A stretch of 64,000 bases of DNA from Pegea sp. RAD2-039. Lineage: Eukaryota > Chordata > Thaliacea > Salpida > Salpidae. Made by a program: the position numbers and the translations under genes. How positions within the stretch are numbered: position 1 is the stretch's first letter; every line of letters starts with the position of its first letter. The DNA lies in assembly GCA_034620365.1 (NCBI GenBank), contig JAQGEQ010000191.1, forward strand, positions 496,001-560,000. Direction: 5' to 3'. The notes below the pieces were generated by a model that was not told the origin of the DNA, ran no database searches, and saw only the letters and a list, made by a program, of their open reading frames with translations. Of the stretch, positions 34,447 to 46,000 are shown piece by piece.

Positions 34447-36339
34447 CTAGACAGACTGTTTAGTGAACATAGCAACAACTAGGCCAAGTTGCTCAGGTGT
34501 TATCTCAATATCTTCAGCATTTAATGTATTAATAATCTTTCTCGCTTCATCAATATCAATTTTACCATCCCTGTCTGTATCTAAAGTTTCAAAAAACGCC
34601 ATTAGGCTTTGAAGAGGCATCCCTTTAATATCTTCAATTGAAACAATATCATTAAATGATAGTCGTTTAGCTGACAACGGGTTTTCACCTCCCTTTTCTA
34701 AGTCATTTACAATATTATCCATCCTTTTGACTAACTTTTTCAAACGTTTATGGATACGTTGGCTTGCTTTTGTATCCTTTTTAATTATAGTATCTTGATC
34801 AGTTGCCAATTGTTCTTTCAAACTCTTCACATCCGTTTGATATTCAATCATGTCTTCCCTTAAATCATTAAGCTCAGATTTGGCTTCTTTTAAAGTTGCC
34901 ATATTTCCTGAAATTTGAACCAATACTCTCACTAATGTATCGATATCTTCTTGAGTAATTTTTCTGATAGTTTCACGGGATTCTGGTTTACTTTCTACAC
35001 TTTCTTCTACAACCAGGACATCTTCAGTCGCTTTTTCAGTAGCTATGTCTTTGACTTCTTGCTTAGTAGTCTTGTATAACACTGTGTTATCAACTCTCTC
35101 CAAATTGATCTCAGAGGCGCGAACTTTTGCTTCTTCAGTTGTCTTCTCAGATAAACTCGAGATAGCAGCTTTGACACGATGATTCATCGGGACATTTTCC
35201 GGGAGATACAAGACTCTACTAAGAAGCAACAACGATGGAGACACACTTGAGTTTAGATGAAGATCAATCCATTCTGATAATTGAGTCTCTAATCGAGCTC
35301 TAGACATACCTAAAGCCCTCATACCACGTTCTTGACAAGCAGCAACTAGTTCTTCGGTTGTTAGAGAGTTTGTTCCTTCTTCTTGGATCATCTTATCATC
35401 AGCAGCAAGTGATGAGAGTCTCAATTCAAGCATCAATCTCAAAGCCGCGTTGTGACCAACTGCTGGGATCTTTAACATCTTACACAAAGCCATGAGTTGG
35501 TCACGTGATAAATTATACAAAGTAATTTCATCTTCGAAGAATTTGGCGTGCTTCATAATCTCCTCGTTCGATGGTTGCTCCTCGTTGGTCCGGATTTTCT
35601 CTAAGAAGCTGATCAGATCTTTAGCAGCTGATCCCTTCTTAGCAGACTTCTTAGCTCTGATTGCAATATCTTCCATTGCATCTTGTAAAAACTTGGACAT
35701 TTCTAATTTAACTGCTAACTCTTTTTTTAATCTCGATTGCTTTTTCGAAGTCGTCTCAAAAGTAGAAGGGAGCATGTTAGGAAATAGTTTGAGAGCAAAC
35801 GGAAGAGCAAGCTCGGCAAGAGGTATAATGATGAAGACAGAGAAAGGAGCAAGACGAAAGATGTCAGAAACAGCTCTTGTAAACTGCCGCTGTTCTCTTC
35901 TCATCACTGGATTACCATTTAAATATTTCCAAACAGTCCCAGAGGCGATTCTAACATCTAGACCAAGTAGACGGAAACCATGATAGTAGTGTTTGATTTC
36001 ATCCACAAAACGCGACCATAAAGATGGTTTGATCACTACTTCATTTGAATCTGGTACATCAACTGGTTTCGTGCTTTGTTTTTGTTTTAAAGAGTCTTCA
36101 ACTTTCGATTTATCCCAAAAGTTAGACGAGGAATGAAAACTGCGTTTTGTGTCATACCTGAAATGGCAGATCATTAAATTTGAAGAATTAAGAGTTGAAA
36201 TATTGACAATGTGGCTGTGTGTAGGTGGGGTTTGCTGTAAACAAGTTGTAAGCTGTTTGATGCAGTTAGCTTGGTTCTTATATGAACTTCTAGTTAATTC
36301 ACAAAAAGTTTGACGTTTAATTAGTTGTCGTGCATACAT
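34447..36339 (-). CDS. LETM1: LETM1, mitochondrial inner-membrane K+/H+ or Ca2+/H+ exchanger
   Basis: Inner mitochondrial membrane protein controlling matrix cation balance and mitochondrial volume. The coding region is one uninterrupted exon of 630 codons. The basic, Arg-rich N-terminus (MYARQLIKRQTF) is a mitochondrial presequence. It is followed by a transmembrane segment in the LETM1 core (PFSVFIIIPLAELALPFALKLF), the FPNMLPSTF motif just after the membrane, the ribosome-binding-like LETM domain (LSRDQLMALCKML, LTTEELVAACQERGMR), coiled coils rich in K/E, and one canonical EF-hand near the end (DTDRDGKIDIDEA). The open frame runs 21 codons further up, but TTCTTTTTCAG at about 36361-36371 (minus strand) is a strong acceptor. 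I therefore take the second ATG, 21 bases after it, as the start. An intronless coding region is odd here, where other genes have an intron about every 100-150 coding bases. Confidence 0.95.
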   Translation of the reverse strand: MYARQLIKRQTFCELTRSSYKNQANCIKQLTTCLQQTPPTHSHIVNISTLNSSNLMICHFRYDTKRSFHSSSNFWDKSKVEDSLKQKQSTKPVDVPDSNEVVIKPSLWSRFVDEIKHYYHGFRLLGLDVRIASGTVWKYLNGNPVMRREQRQFTRAVSDIFRLAPFSVFIIIPLAELALPFALKLFPNMLPSTFETTSKKQSRLKKELAVKLEMSKFLQDAMEDIAIRAKKSAKKGSAAKDLISFLEKIRTNEEQPSNEEIMKHAKFFEDEITLYNLSRDQLMALCKMLKIPAVGHNAALRLMLELRLSSLAADDKMIQEEGTNSLTTEELVAACQERGMRALGMSRARLETQLSEWIDLHLNSSVSPSLLLLSRVLYLPENVPMNHRVKAAISSLSEKTTEEAKVRASEINLERVDNTVLYKTTKQEVKDIATEKATEDVLVVEESVESKPESRETIRKITQEDIDTLVRVLVQISGNMATLKEAKSELNDLREDMIEYQTDVKSLKEQLATDQDTIIKKDTKASQRIHKRLKKLVKRMDNIVNDLEKGGENPLSAKRLSFNDIVSIEDIKGMPLQSLMAFFETLDTDRDGKIDIDEARKIINTLNAEDIEITPEQLGLVVAMFTKQSV

Positions 36340-36360
36340 TATATTTAGTAAATGTAAAAC

Positions 36361-37964
36361 CTGAAAAAGAATTTGTTGGTTTACAACTTTATATTTTGAC
36401 AAATATTTTCTAATATATCAAAATTATTTTGTACCAAAAAGTTGAATTAGTTTAATGACAAAGTTTACACATGACTTTATTAAATGAATTCTAAAATGAG
36501 TAACTTATACAAAATTACTAATAGTCATAAGATAAATATTGTGATATTAATTCTTACATAAATCTAAAAGTATAACCTATAGAAATTATTTGACAAATTT
36601 AAAGTACAAAAAAGATTGCATTTTGGAATACTTAAAATATCAAATTTATAAAAAATATTTTAATATCTATTTTAAATATTGTTTTGAAACACATTTGGGA
36701 TATAAACAGACTTTTGAACATGAAAAGAAAAACTATCAACAAGTTTGTATGAAAATGAATGAGCCAAGAATCAAATCTAGGAAAATATACCCATAAAATA
36801 TTTTAATGATTTATTGAATTTTATTAAATCAAAATTATAATGAGAAATTATAATAGGTACAATTACAACATTCAAATAAAAAATTAGCTTTGGAAATTTA
36901 GTGCTATGAAAATTAAACATACGAATTTTAATCTAAACATAAAATTTATTAAATATAATTTAAATGTATAATTTAATTTAGATAACAATACTTTTTAAAT
37001 GGAAACAATTTTCTAAGAAAATTTCAATAGGATAAAAATATTAATAATTATTTTCTTTAATTACAACAATCTTTATTCAAGTTTAAAAAGAACATGTTTA
37101 TAAGAATAGCAAATTTAGAACTAAATTTAAAAAAGAAATATTATTATATTAAATTACTTTTGACTATAAAACAATTAACAAGTTTTTGTTGTTGATATTA
37201 TAGTTTAAAGATTATATTTTAAATGATTATTATCTAAAAATTAAATAAAAGTTTCAAATTCATTAACATAATAAAAACTAAAAAAAATTTCAGTATATAC
37301 AAAAGTCAAACTCTCTGAAAAATGTATCTAAATATAGTTTATCAAGCAAAAACTATTTAACATTAAATATAGTTTTCTAATTCAACCACTCTAAAATGAA
37401 AAACAATAAAATAAAACTTAAATAAACTTTAATTTACTCTAAAAATTAAATAAAAGGTTAATTGTTTTTCTAAATAGTATAATTCTAAAAAAAAGTATCA
37501 TTACATAAAATGTTTGTAAATTAAACAAGTTTATCATATTAGATAAGAAATGGAGGTGAACAAGATCAAAACATCTATGACCCAAAATAAACGCTCTGTA
37601 TATCGCTGTCACGCTGTCTAAAATTCTAACTTATTTTATTTATATGTTGAAATCCTATCGACAAAAAGGGTTTAAGAGTAAAAAAATTTAGAAAATAATA
37701 ATTGAATTATTCTTACAAAGAAAAATATGTTACAATTATGTTGCCTGTGAAAATTGATATGGTAATGTATCAACTTAATGACTTATTATTGATTTTAATA
37801 AATTATAATGTCAAATTTTTAAACACCAAAAAAGGATTAACTAACATATATAAATAAAACAAGTAAAATTGGACAAAATATTAATTAAATTGATATTGAT
37901 AACTTAAGCTACGCAGAACAATTCAAATATGGGTATATTTAAAAAAAATCACTTTACTTATTTA
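36361..37964. other. LETM1 upstream region, nothing recognised
   Basis: Begins at the acceptor motif before LETM1. A small G+C-richer patch at 37548-37625 contains a 23-codon open frame (MEVNKIKTSM...) without recognisable identity; it could be a promoter or an upstream exon. The rest is A+T-rich. Confidence 0.35.
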
Positions 37965-39830
37965 TTACAATAAACGCGAACGGGTGTGCCTAAAAAGAGC
38001 ATCTCTTGTTAACACACATTCTCACACAAAATATCATATTTGATAAAAATTATTTTTAATAAATAAGATATAAATAGAGAAGAAATAGGTATAGCACATG
38101 ACATTTCAGTAGTCCGCATACAATAATAGTGAATAATTTTATAGAATGTTAGAAATATAAGATAGAGAAAAAAAAATTACAGTTTAGAAATGACAATGTT
38201 GGTAATATTATAACGGTTCAGCTTCTTCTTGAACAGCACGAGAGATTCTGACATGACAATGTCTGATGCCACCTGGTTCCAAGTATTAATTGCGCGGAAT
38301 AAGGAAAAAAATGCTCTAATTAAAGTACTAGTTGTTATGGTACTATTAAGATGTAATGTGCGTCGTCTGAGTTGATATAACTTGAGGGAAGGACTAATGG
38401 AGAAGAAAGTGTCGACTTGAAGGTCAAATAAGTTGTGGATATATTTGAAAAATCAGAATTAAGTCGTATCTAATATGTTGAGTTTTGAAAGTATCTAAAT
38501 TTAAGAAGCTGAGACGATGTTCATAACTATCGTATCTAAAATGAAATTTCGTGCATGTCAACCTCGTAGATGTTGCCTGAACAGATTCGGTTTTTGATAC
38601 CACCAATATATATTTGAACCACCATGCCAATATATGGCATCATTAATTATTATTATTTTTCATTAATTAATTTCTTTAAAATAAGATGAACAAGATTGAT
38701 TGATGTTGAAAATATTCTAGAAACTTAATTATGCTATTTAAAGTCAGATAATAGGGTATTCTAAGGTTTCATTGATGGAATATTGGTTTAAGGAATGTTA
38801 AGCTGCTTTGAGAGGGAAAGTTAAAAGCTTAGACCTTGTGAACTAGAGTCTGAACTACTAATTCACAGCCCAGTTTTCTACAACATGTAGAGCAGTTTGA
38901 AGTTGTATAGGATTTAAAGGTGATAGCTTAATGCCATCTGCATGCACAAACACACTAACATCATCTACTGTTATAAGTTATCCCATAAGGTCTTTAATAA
39001 AAACCAAAAAGAGAAAGGGCCCAGAACAGAATATCGAGGAACCCCACTGGTGACTTGACAAGGAGTAGATAAAGGTCTTACGACATGAGTTTGTTGGATT
39101 CTATGTAATAAGTAATCTTCAATCTACTTTAAGATAAAGCTGTTGATTTTTAACTTTTGCAAAGCAATAATGAGCTTGTTCTTTGGGACAGAATTAAATA
39201 TCTTAGGAAAATCGAGGTACTTCTTACTTATAAGGAGTATTACTTTCATAATGAACTAAAAGTTCATTAAAAAGTGAGATGTTGAGTTAAGAAAGATCTC
39301 CGTTTCACAAAGCCATACTGGACATCAAATAATATGAGATGGTGCTCCATTAAATGACACTAGCCAGTTGATTGCGAATAATATGTTCTTCAGTTCTACA
39401 GATAACTAAAGTCAGTGAAACTGGTCTGTAGTTAAGTGTAGTGTTTCTGGGACTCGTTTTATGAATAAAAATAATGATAGCTTTCTTCCAAATTTTAGGA
39501 ATTCTTCCTTGACTCAAGGTGATGTTAAAGAGTAGAGATATTGATAGAGAAGAAGTAGTTTTTCTTAAAAACAAAGCAGAGATTTCAGGAGTGAAAACTG
39601 ATGATTTTAAGGAAGATTTATCTACCATATCAACCGTTATAACAAGATCAGTCATTTCAGAGATATCTATGAAAATCTCGGAAAGACTAATTGTATTACC
39701 ATCATCGGCTATAAAAGTGCTATTGAATTCGTTACTTAGCAATTCAGCTTTGTTCTCCGGTTTCACCACTTGCTGGGTGTAGATAAGACTGTAGTTTCTC
39801 TGCATTTTTTGATTTATCGTGTTATCCTAT
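37965..39830 (-). mobile_element. old CR1-like LINE copy, reverse transcriptase broken
   Basis: Aligns through its length with the minus-strand ORF2 of the element at 50879-55045: the tail and 3' hairpin at 37970-38005, the C-terminal RRHKLHL-like region near 38350, and the palm region (LNYRPVSLT) near 39430. The 151-codon piece at 39350-39805 starts before the palm. Numerous stops and frameshifts, and about one difference in every few bases, make it clearly older than the copies at 30866 and 40946. It is 5'-truncated near 39830. Confidence 0.85.
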
Positions 39831-40559
39831 GATCTCTGACAATAATTTTTTTTTATAAAAAAAAAGCGTATTCCAATTAAAAGATTGAACACTTTTAAAT
39901 CAGAGCTTTTCAAACTAGTTTATGTAGTAAATTGATTAAAGTATTTAATGTTTATCTCAGTTGAGTTTATTTTACAATCTACTAGAAACATTTCTTTGTA
40001 TTCATATGGTAAAGCATCTTGAGAATTTGTTTAAATATCTGTAACAATTTTAATTAAATATATGAGCAAATATTTTACTACCGTTAAAATATTTTTTAAC
40101 CAATTATTTTTTTGACCGATATCAAGCAATTTTTAATTTGTTTAGAATAGACATAACAATTTTGACTAAACATGTTTTAAACATTTTAAAATTCATTAAC
40201 AGTATTTTTCTATTTTTTTTATTCAATTTTTTAGTATTTTTTATTATTTACAATAAGTTTTAGTCAGTCAGATTTTTATACTCTAATTGAAACTAAAAAA
40301 AAACTATTAGCTATTAAGAAAACTAGATTAGTTTATATTTTTTGAAATTGAAGTTGAATCAGAATTTACTTTTTTTTAAGTTTAACTAATTTGAGGCATA
40401 AGTTGTGGTTACAATTTTGGTAATTGTCTATAGTTTTAGCTATCATAGATAATTTTTAAGTACCTGAGTTTATTTTGAACTGATACTTATGTAAATTTTA
40501 TGGAAGACTAATTAAATTGATATTTTAATTTAATTAGAACTGATTAAGTAAATTCATTC
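39831..40559. other. intergenic, nothing recognised
   Basis: Very A+T-rich spacer between two LINE-derived blocks. Confidence 0.35.
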
Positions 40560-40945
40560 TATTTTTACTTATTTGTTTGAGGTGTGGTCTCGCTTTACAA
40601 ACTCTATAACTCCTATAGCAAACAGAAACCAAGTATTGTGAGCAAAGAGATCATTGGAAGGTCTTAGTTATCACAATTTAAGATTAATACAGAATGAATA
40701 GAAATACTGTAGAGTCATAAATAAAAGATAAATTATGAATCAAAAATTTAATATTACAAAATAGAAGAAGAAATTTAGAAAACTGGCGGTGTTACATATC
40801 ATTTGCTAAAGAAACTATTTAAATTTTGTTTTTTAAATAAATTCTTTAGAGAAGTGATAGCTTTTGATGTAGTTTAGGAATCGGGAAGAGAAGTCCAAAC
40901 CTTATTTACCCTATTAAAAAGTTGTTAGTAAACACATTATTAAAT
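40560..40945 (-). mobile_element. LINE-family-2 C-terminus and 3' region (relic)
   Basis: On the minus strand 40850-40920 reads NRVNKVWTSLPDS, the W-x-S-L-P box at the end of LINE ORF2, then a K-rich segment and a presumed 3' untranslated part running down to about 40570. The homologous fragment is at 26520-26825. It abuts the CR1-like tail at 40946, which suggests that one element inserted into or beside the other. Confidence 0.55.
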
Positions 40946-41419
40946 TATTTATTTATTTATTTATTACAATAAATGTGAAGGAGGGTGCCTAAAGAGAGCA
41001 CCTCTCGCTAACACACATTCTCACAAATTAGATCTATTTGACGTGTAAACGAAAAAGCATATGACAATGAAGAATTGCACAGAATCATAGTATTGTAAAA
41101 GAGAAAAATTCACAGTTTAGAAATGGCAATGTTGGCGATATTATAACAATTCAGCTTTTTCTTGAACAGCATAAGTGATTTTAACATGACAATCTCTGAT
41201 GGCAGATTGTTCCATGTACTGATTGTGCGGTATGAGAAAAAACTTAATCTGGTTAACGTAGCTGGTGGAGTGGGCTTATTAAGATGTAATTTATGTCTTC
41301 TAAGTTGATATAACTTGAGGGAGGGACTAATGGAGAAAAAGTCATCCAACTGAAGATCAATTAGGTTGTTAATAATTTTAGAAATCAGAATAAGGTCGTA
41401 TTTAATTCTTATCGTATAT
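40946..41419 (-). mobile_element. young 5'-truncated CR1-like LINE copy
   Basis: Nearly identical to 50879-51340 of the full-length copy. The last 79 codons of ORF2 (41110-41349) are still open and differ by only a few residues, ending in the same NIAISKL. Hairpin at 40981-41004. The homology stops abruptly at about 41419. Confidence 0.88.
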
Positions 41420-42997
41420 ATCCAGGTGTTTACTTATTGCAAGTGACTTTGCATTTAATAGGGCGAAATTGTCCAAAGCATTTTTCTTACTCCAAATTAA
41501 CTTAATAAGATTTACTTATTGTTAAAAGTTGATAGCTTACAAATTGTTTGTTTATAACTTTCTAAGTAATATTATGAATAAAGTATCGATTGATTATTGT
41601 AAAATATTGTAAGTTTATACTGTGTTTGAAGAAAACATATTTATGATTATTTAGATTATAATTTTATTCTTTAATTTACATTTAGTATTATTCAAAAAAA
41701 TAAATTTACTTAATTTTTTAATGAACTGTTATAATTTTTTTCTTCAAATTATTTTATTTTATAAAGTTATAATATTTTAGTATTCTTTTATTAGAAATTA
41801 ATAAAAGAAAAAATTTGTAGAAAAAATTTTAAAAAATATTTTTATATGTGGCTATATATTAGTATATCTCAGTTATCTATCATTTAATCAATTGTTACTT
41901 GATTTATTTGTTTTTTATATCATAATTATAAATAAATTTGCAAGGTTGTAATGCAATTCAATTGAATACTATATATTATAATGTAAAATTTACATTCAAA
42001 ATGTTTTGAATCATGAAAACATAAACTTGATAGAAGTTTAAAAACATCATTTAACGTGTTATTACTAATCACAGTGTATTTATATAAATTTTCAGTTTTT
42101 TTTTATCTATATTAGTTAATGTTTTGCTTATTCCAGTAAAAAACTAAGTTTTATTTGTTGAACTTTATGAAGTATTTTTTTTGTGTTAAGTCACAAATTT
42201 ATCAAATTTGTTCAACGAAATTATTTTATTTGTAATCCTTTATTTTTTTGATTGTCATTGCTTTTAGTTCTTTATTTTTTATACCTCATTGTTTTAAAAT
42301 TTGTAGAAAATGAAAATTGTTTTTAACTGGAATTCTTTATATGTATAAGTATTATATATTTCTTTTTTTAATCACTCATTTGTTGAATGTTTGTTATGAG
42401 TATATACATTAAAAAGACCCTTAACAATTTTAAAGAAATTTTTATATTATTATTATCTTTTTAATTGTTGTTGTACTAAATAAAAAACTAAAAACACCCA
42501 GTAAGAAAGTAGCTTTTGTACTTGTTTTAAATGATTATATTAACAAAAGGAACTATTTTCTTAGTTTATTTAGTATTTTTTTATTCATAACTTTGTTCTT
42601 CTTATGCTTTTGTAGTGATTCTATCTTTTCACACTACATATTTTAGAAATATAGTACTTGGGAATTTTTCATTTATTTCTCTACAATAATGTTTTTGTGT
42701 TTGCTCTAAAAGCTATATTTTTTGTTATTTGTAGTCATGCGTTAAGTAAATAAATAAATAAAACTTGTTTTTCAATTAAAATTTTTCTTATTAATGCTGA
42801 GTATATGTTATTTGATCATTTTTTTTATATCTGCCTATTTAGATTTTTATAAAAATTTTTTACTAAAACATTTCTCTAACTTAATGATTTATACATTAAT
42901 TTTTACTATTTTAGAATTAAAACAATATTTCCTGTTTAAAAGAAATTCTAATTTATTCATTCAATCTTTTAATACCAATTTGTGTTTTTTTGATTAG
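41420..42997. other. WDR44 upstream region, nothing recognised
   Basis: Very A+T-rich, no exon-like stretch. Ends at the acceptor motif TTTTTTTGATTAG (42985-42997), 32 bases before the WDR44 start codon. Confidence 0.35.
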
Positions 42998-43029
42998 GTA
43001 AGAGATATTAAGTTTTTCTGAATTATATC

Positions 43030-46000
43030 ATGTCATCAGAAATTAGTGAATCAGATGATGAGTTTCTTGATGCTATTGATGATTTCTCTTCATTAGGGTT
43101 AGTTCTATTTGATATCTCAACTGTAACATGTCATGATAATTTTCTAATTATTTGAAATTGTTTTTAGTGTCCAAGCAACAACTTTTCTCCAAGTTGAACC
43201 GGCAACAATTCATTCAAAAGTAATTCGTTAAAACAAATTGTGTTTATTTTTTAAACTAATTTGTTTTTATTTATTAGAATGGAAATCACTTCTCATCTAT
43301 AGATCAAGGTATATTTATTTTCAATTTTATTAATTTACTTCATGTATGACTACAGATGACAAATCATATTATGAACATAAAACAATTTGAGGAGAAATAA
43401 AAGAGGAACTATTGTTTCAGATTTAACAAAAAGCTCCAAACTGCCAGTACTGGATGAAACTGAAGCATGTGAGCAAGATGTGTCTGAAAAAGTAAGTTGT
43501 TTGAATATTTCAAATCTAAAATCTTCTAACATGAATCTTTAAAGATCTCTGTTTGTGATCTTCAACAGATGAACAAGGACTTCAAATCCATCTCAACTGG
43601 TACTTCATCTCCTCCACAACTTATTTAAATTAACAAATTGATTTCAGAGGATGAGAAAGATGAGTCATCTATGATCAAACCTCACTCATCAATCGTTCAG
43701 CCTGACATCGTTGTATCTACAATCTTAGAGAGACCTTCCACTCTCCCTGGCATCATCAATTCTCCCACAAAAACATCCACAAGTACTGAGACATCAAGAT
43801 CACCTCTGGATCCTCATCTTCACTCCACAGCTCTTCCACAAGTCGTCACATCAAAACCTAAACGCCCCCCGCCCCCTAAACCCCGTCATCAACCCAAAAG
43901 ACCTCCTCCAATCCGATCATCAACTGGGTAATTATCTCAGATTAACATCCGATCTTATCTCAACCTCTTCTTTCAAAGATCAATTGAAGTTCAGACCCCT
44001 AACACAACAGTCGATAATCTAACCAAGGAGTTTGTCTCCAACCTTAATCAGTTAGTATCTTCATACCCTCTACCTCCACCTACTTCATCTTTAACCTCTG
44101 CAGAAACTCTTCACCGTGTCTCACCGAATCTTTAAAGCGCTCTACGCGAAGCAGTTCAGGTTCCACTTACCTCACCATCTCATACTTTCTTTATCCTTTC
44201 CATTTGTAGAGAAACTGAAGAGTAGTTCGGAGGGATCGTCGATTAAAAGCGCGCGCTCTCCACTAGTGACGTCACCGAGTCTCAGCGCTTTTGATGAGGT
44301 AACAAATTGATGTTTTGTCACATGATGTAGTCCATGAGAGTTTCCATCTTTGCAACTTTCAAATAGTTCAGGGTTTCTGAGGGTTGATTGAAAGATTCTA
44401 ATTGCTACTAAAGCCTCACGAGGTTTTTATGTTTGGTGGATCTTCTGGGGGTCTTTTAAGGGTTTCCTGGCAGCATCTTTACCAGTAGATGATTCTACAT
44501 CCAAAGTTTTCTGAGGGTCCTTTGAGGAGAATTTTTCTACTCAATAGTCTTGTATAGATCTTGTATCAGCTTTTTATATGGGTTTCATGAAGATCCTTGT
44601 GATTCACACCCTACTTGTACTCTAAGATCTTCTTCAAGATTCTTGTTTCAAAAGACTCTTCTATTTGAATTCAGATTTGAGTTTGTAAAGTAACTCTTCT
44701 TTAGGAAGCTTCTTGAGGACTTCGACTTAAGTCCTTGATGAGAAATTTAATTTCTTAAAACTTTTTTTTTTGCTAGTTACAAATCGATGATGACTTCTAC
44801 ATAGTAAATTAACTAAATGTATCTTACTAATAGAATTAACTTCATATGATGACTGGCATGCTTCATTGTACGTAGTCAAAGCATCTCATACTTCTTTTTT
44901 ATGAAGTTCACTTTATTTGAAACTATTATTTTCATTTTATTTACATTAATTTGAAAAATCTAACAACAAACTGACATCTTCAACATTTATATCATCAACT
45001 TATCCATCTAAAACAACTGAATTTTGCCTCAATTAATTCTTTCTTATAGCAGGTTCAACCTTGGTCTAAATTGACAAAGAATACAGTTTTAAGAATTGAT
45101 ACCATTCCAGCCTTAGTATGTATCATCAAAATCCCTTTTTCTAGCACCTTTTAGCTTGCATGGAAACTAATTTTGTAGCCTTTTAAGGATTTGAACTTGT
45201 AGACTTAAAACCTTTTTAAAATTGCACCAAGTAATTTTACCCTCACAAAATTTTATGATCAGTTTGTTTATAATTTGGCTTTTTAGAATTTTGAAGGTTT
45301 TAATTTTGTGAATATTTGCTTTACTTGATTTGATCTTTTTCTAATTCTTTTAAATCAAATTAAACCAGAAGTAATTTAAGTTATTAGATTTGATTAGTTT
45401 TTTTGTTGGCAACTATGTAGTTTACATCTTTTTGAAGACAATTTTTTGTAGAGTTTGTAGTTTTAATATATATAAAAAAGAAATAACTGCTAAAATTTGC
45501 TATCAGTGTTATCAAATAAATATTTACAGCAGGTATATTTATATAATCAGCCAATAAATTACATTTGAATCAATTTTTTAAGTTTCAACATTTTCATTTC
45601 TTTTGTTTTTTGCACGAATTTTTACAAATCGATTTTTGCATGACAAATTCTGGGGCAAAATTATAAAAGAGCATTTTTGGTGTCTTGATTTATATGTAGA
45701 TTTTCTGCTTTAAATACTTAATACACAGCTATTAAGATAAAATTTACAGGAAATTCTATCCACTGTGATTGTGAAGAACTTAGATACTGGACAAACCATG
45801 CCATTGAGTGCAGCTGCTGAGAAGGTAATTCCATCAAAACTCCACAAATTGAAACTTTTAAATATTTATTGTTTTTTAAACAGATTAATGAAATTTCCAA
45901 AATTTATTAAGTTCAAAACTTAAATGTTTAAATTAGAATATTTATTTGAATAATTTTATTTAGATTAGAACAAGTTAACAACCACCCATAACCATTTAAA

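Noticed and set aside
35492-35983. 163-codon open frame opposite LETM1
   Set aside because: Antisense shadow of the conserved LETM1 exon; no domain features.
42794-42997. 67-codon open frame upstream of WDR44
   Set aside because: Low-complexity Phe/Leu/Ile translation of A+T-rich DNA.
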